DNA of 6,972 bases, from contig CAMAUF010000109.1 of NCBI GenBank assembly GCA_945861295.1, forward strand, positions 1-6,972, in the 5' to 3' direction. Shown in pieces: positions 5,941 through 6,972 of the stretch. Below the pieces are notes generated by a model. That model was given only the letters and a program-made list of their open reading frames with translations. It was not told the origin of the DNA and made no database searches. Each line of letters starts with the position of its first letter. Position 1 is the first letter of the stretch. Source of the stretch: a bacterium (GTDB taxonomy: Bacteria > Chloroflexota > Dehalococcoidia > Tepidiformales > Tepidiformaceae). A program made the translations under genes and the position numbers.

Positions 5941-6804
5941 TCACGCGGGGCCGGCAGGTCGCCGGAACAGCCCCTCCTGGGCCACCGAAACCACGCGCAC
6001 GCCATCGCGCGTGTACATGCCGCCCCAGATCAAGCCGCGCGCCGCGTGCGCGACCGGACTCTCGGTCGCGTAGAGCAGCCATCCGTCGAAACGGGGCGGG
6101 TGATGCCACCAGATCGCGTGGTCGAGGCTCGCGGTCGCGCCGCCGGGTTGCCACATCCCGAGGACGGTCGCGACGGTCGCGATCGTGCCGCTGTCGCTGA
6201 AGTAGGCGATGGCCGCGGCGTGGGCGATCGGGTCTTCGGGGAGCGGCCCCACGGGCTTGCCCCAGACGAGGCGCTTGGGCAGCCGTTCCGTCAGTGGCTT
6301 CGGTCCGCCAGCTTCGCCCGCGACGACCGCGATCGGGTTGACCCACTTGTGATGGAAGCGCTCGCGCTGCTGGTCTGGCGCGGGGCCAAGCGTCTCCCAC
6401 CAGCTAGGCTGGCCTTCGGGCGGGAGGGCCTCGGGCATCGGCTCTTGGTACGCGACGCCTTCTTCGGGCGAGACGAAACTGAGCGATGCCTCGAAGATCA
6501 CGTCGCCGCCGTCCTGGTAGGCGGTGACCCGGCGACCGGTGAAATTGCGGCCGTCGCGGATCCGTTCGACGCGGTAGTCGATCGGCTTGGCCGGCCGCCC
6601 AGCGCGGAGAAAGTAGCCATGCATCGAATGGATCGTGCCAGAGGCGACGGTGCGCCCAGCCGCCACGACGGTTTGGGCGAGCACAAGGCCCCCGAAGAGC
6701 CGGCCCTCGTCTTGTTCGGTGACTCCTTGAAACGTGTCGGCGCCCGTGGGGCGGAGGTCGAGCACGCGCAGCAGATGCGCGATGGCGGGGTCGATCTTGG
6801 TCAT
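5941..6804 (-). CDS. tesB: Acyl-CoA thioesterase II (TesB family)
   Basis: A 287-residue cytoplasmic double-hotdog thioesterase that hydrolyses acyl-CoA to free fatty acid and CoA; E. coli TesB has 286 residues. It aligns along its whole length by eye. GRLFGGLVLAQTVVAA (34-49), HSMHGYFLRAG (59-69) and RVERIRDGRNFTGRRV (78-93) form the first hotdog. SLDHAIWWHHPPRFDGWLLY (226-245) and GGMYTRDGVRVVSVAQEGLFR (from 261) form the second. The Asp and Gln of the TesB catalytic triad are present as D228 and Q276. The position of the E. coli catalytic Thr is a Pro (ESP, 248-250), a variant also seen in other family members such as the human peroxisomal form, with the neighbouring Ser possibly serving. 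The ATG at 6804 gives the normal length; an in-frame TTG at 6852 would add 16 residues. No clear Shine-Dalgarno is present. The gene is convergent to its left neighbour and is likely a lone transcription unit. Confidence 0.94.
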   Translation of the reverse strand: MTKIDPAIAHLLRVLDLRPTGADTFQGVTEQDEGRLFGGLVLAQTVVAAGRTVASGTIHSMHGYFLRAGRPAKPIDYRVERIRDGRNFTGRRVTAYQDGGDVIFEASLSFVSPEEGVAYQEPMPEALPPEGQPSWWETLGPAPDQQRERFHHKWVNPIAVVAGEAGGPKPLTERLPKRLVWGKPVGPLPEDPIAHAAAIAYFSDSGTIATVATVLGMWQPGGATASLDHAIWWHHPPRFDGWLLYATESPVAHAARGLIWGGMYTRDGVRVVSVAQEGLFRRPAGPA

Positions 6805-6897
6805 AGGTTGATGCTCAGCCACCGGGCCGAAACGGGGAAGACGAGACCGCAAAGCCGCGCCCTCGTCACGTTCGCCTAAGTACGCGACTCACCCTGG

Positions 6898-6925
6898 CTC
6901 GCTCTCGCCGCGGCGGGGGAGCGAG
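6898..6925. repeat. GC-rich inverted repeat upstream of the thioesterase gene
   Basis: CTCGCTC (6898-6904) and GAGCGAG (6919-6925) are perfect complements around a 14-base spacer that holds its own palindrome CGCCGCGGCG (6906-6915). It lies 94 bp upstream of the thioesterase start. It could be the terminator of an unseen minus-strand gene to the right, or an operator. No T-tract is present. A further 10-bp palindrome, CTCGCGCGAG, is at 6948-6957. Confidence 0.45.
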
Positions 6926-6972
6926 GCCGCTTCAGACTGCGATGGATCTCGCGCGAGGCGTGCGACCCAGAG

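Noticed and set aside
5329..6879. 516-codon plus-strand open frame
   Set aside because: It runs out of frame through the end of the TIGR03084-type gene and antisense to the thioesterase. Both real genes have full-length family matches, and the shadow product is Arg/Pro-rich with no motif.
1..6972. Defence island, mobile element, CRISPR array, tRNA or rRNA
   Set aside because: No transposase, integrase, terminal inverted repeats, regularly spaced repeats or RNA-gene sequence was found. A lone NYN-domain gene is not enough to call a defence system.

Overview
This is a high-GC bacterial window with dense, ordinary-looking chromosomal gene content. It holds seven protein-coding genes, one of them cut by the left edge. 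I see no RNA gene, mobile element, CRISPR array or phage trace. The mix of an FtsX-type permease, DUF309, DUF402, a NYN-domain protein, a TIGR03084-type metal-binding protein and a TesB thioesterase, together with leaderless-looking promoters, fits a Chloroflexota (Dehalococcoidia-like) genome or a deep-branching relative of Actinomycetota. This assignment is inference; no taxonomic marker gene is present.

Layout, left to right. Positions 1-2106 on the minus strand carry most of a large FtsX-family ABC permease whose C-terminus lies outside the window. Upstream of it on the same strand is a DUF309 gene (2233-2736). Divergent from DUF309, across a 77-bp gap, is a 52-residue single-span membrane protein (2814-2972). 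It is followed on the plus strand by a DUF402 phosphohydrolase-like gene (3055-3555), a NYN-domain RNase-like protein with C-terminal winged-helix/LOTUS-like regions (3671-4930), and a TIGR03084/maleylpyruvate-isomerase-like gene (4967-5770). Converging on that run is an acyl-CoA thioesterase II gene (5941-6804, minus). The last 168 bp hold only its upstream region and a GC-rich inverted repeat.

The most informative signal is in the regulatory DNA. Three genes (DUF309, DUF402, NYN) each have a TANNNT -10-like hexamer exactly six bases before the ATG and no Shine-Dalgarno, which is the geometry expected of leaderless mRNAs. Three others (permease, 52-residue protein, TIGR03084 gene) have a Shine-Dalgarno instead. 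The NYN and TIGR03084 genes are 36 bp apart and probably cotranscribed.

The genes do not form an evident single pathway, and I find no convincing new multi-gene system. The points most worth a second look are the leaderless promoter architecture, the NYN protein's altered GDxxF motif and C-terminal RNA-binding-like domains, the small membrane protein, the unusual membrane-rich tail of the permease, and a mycothiol-type fold in a possibly non-mycothiol organism.
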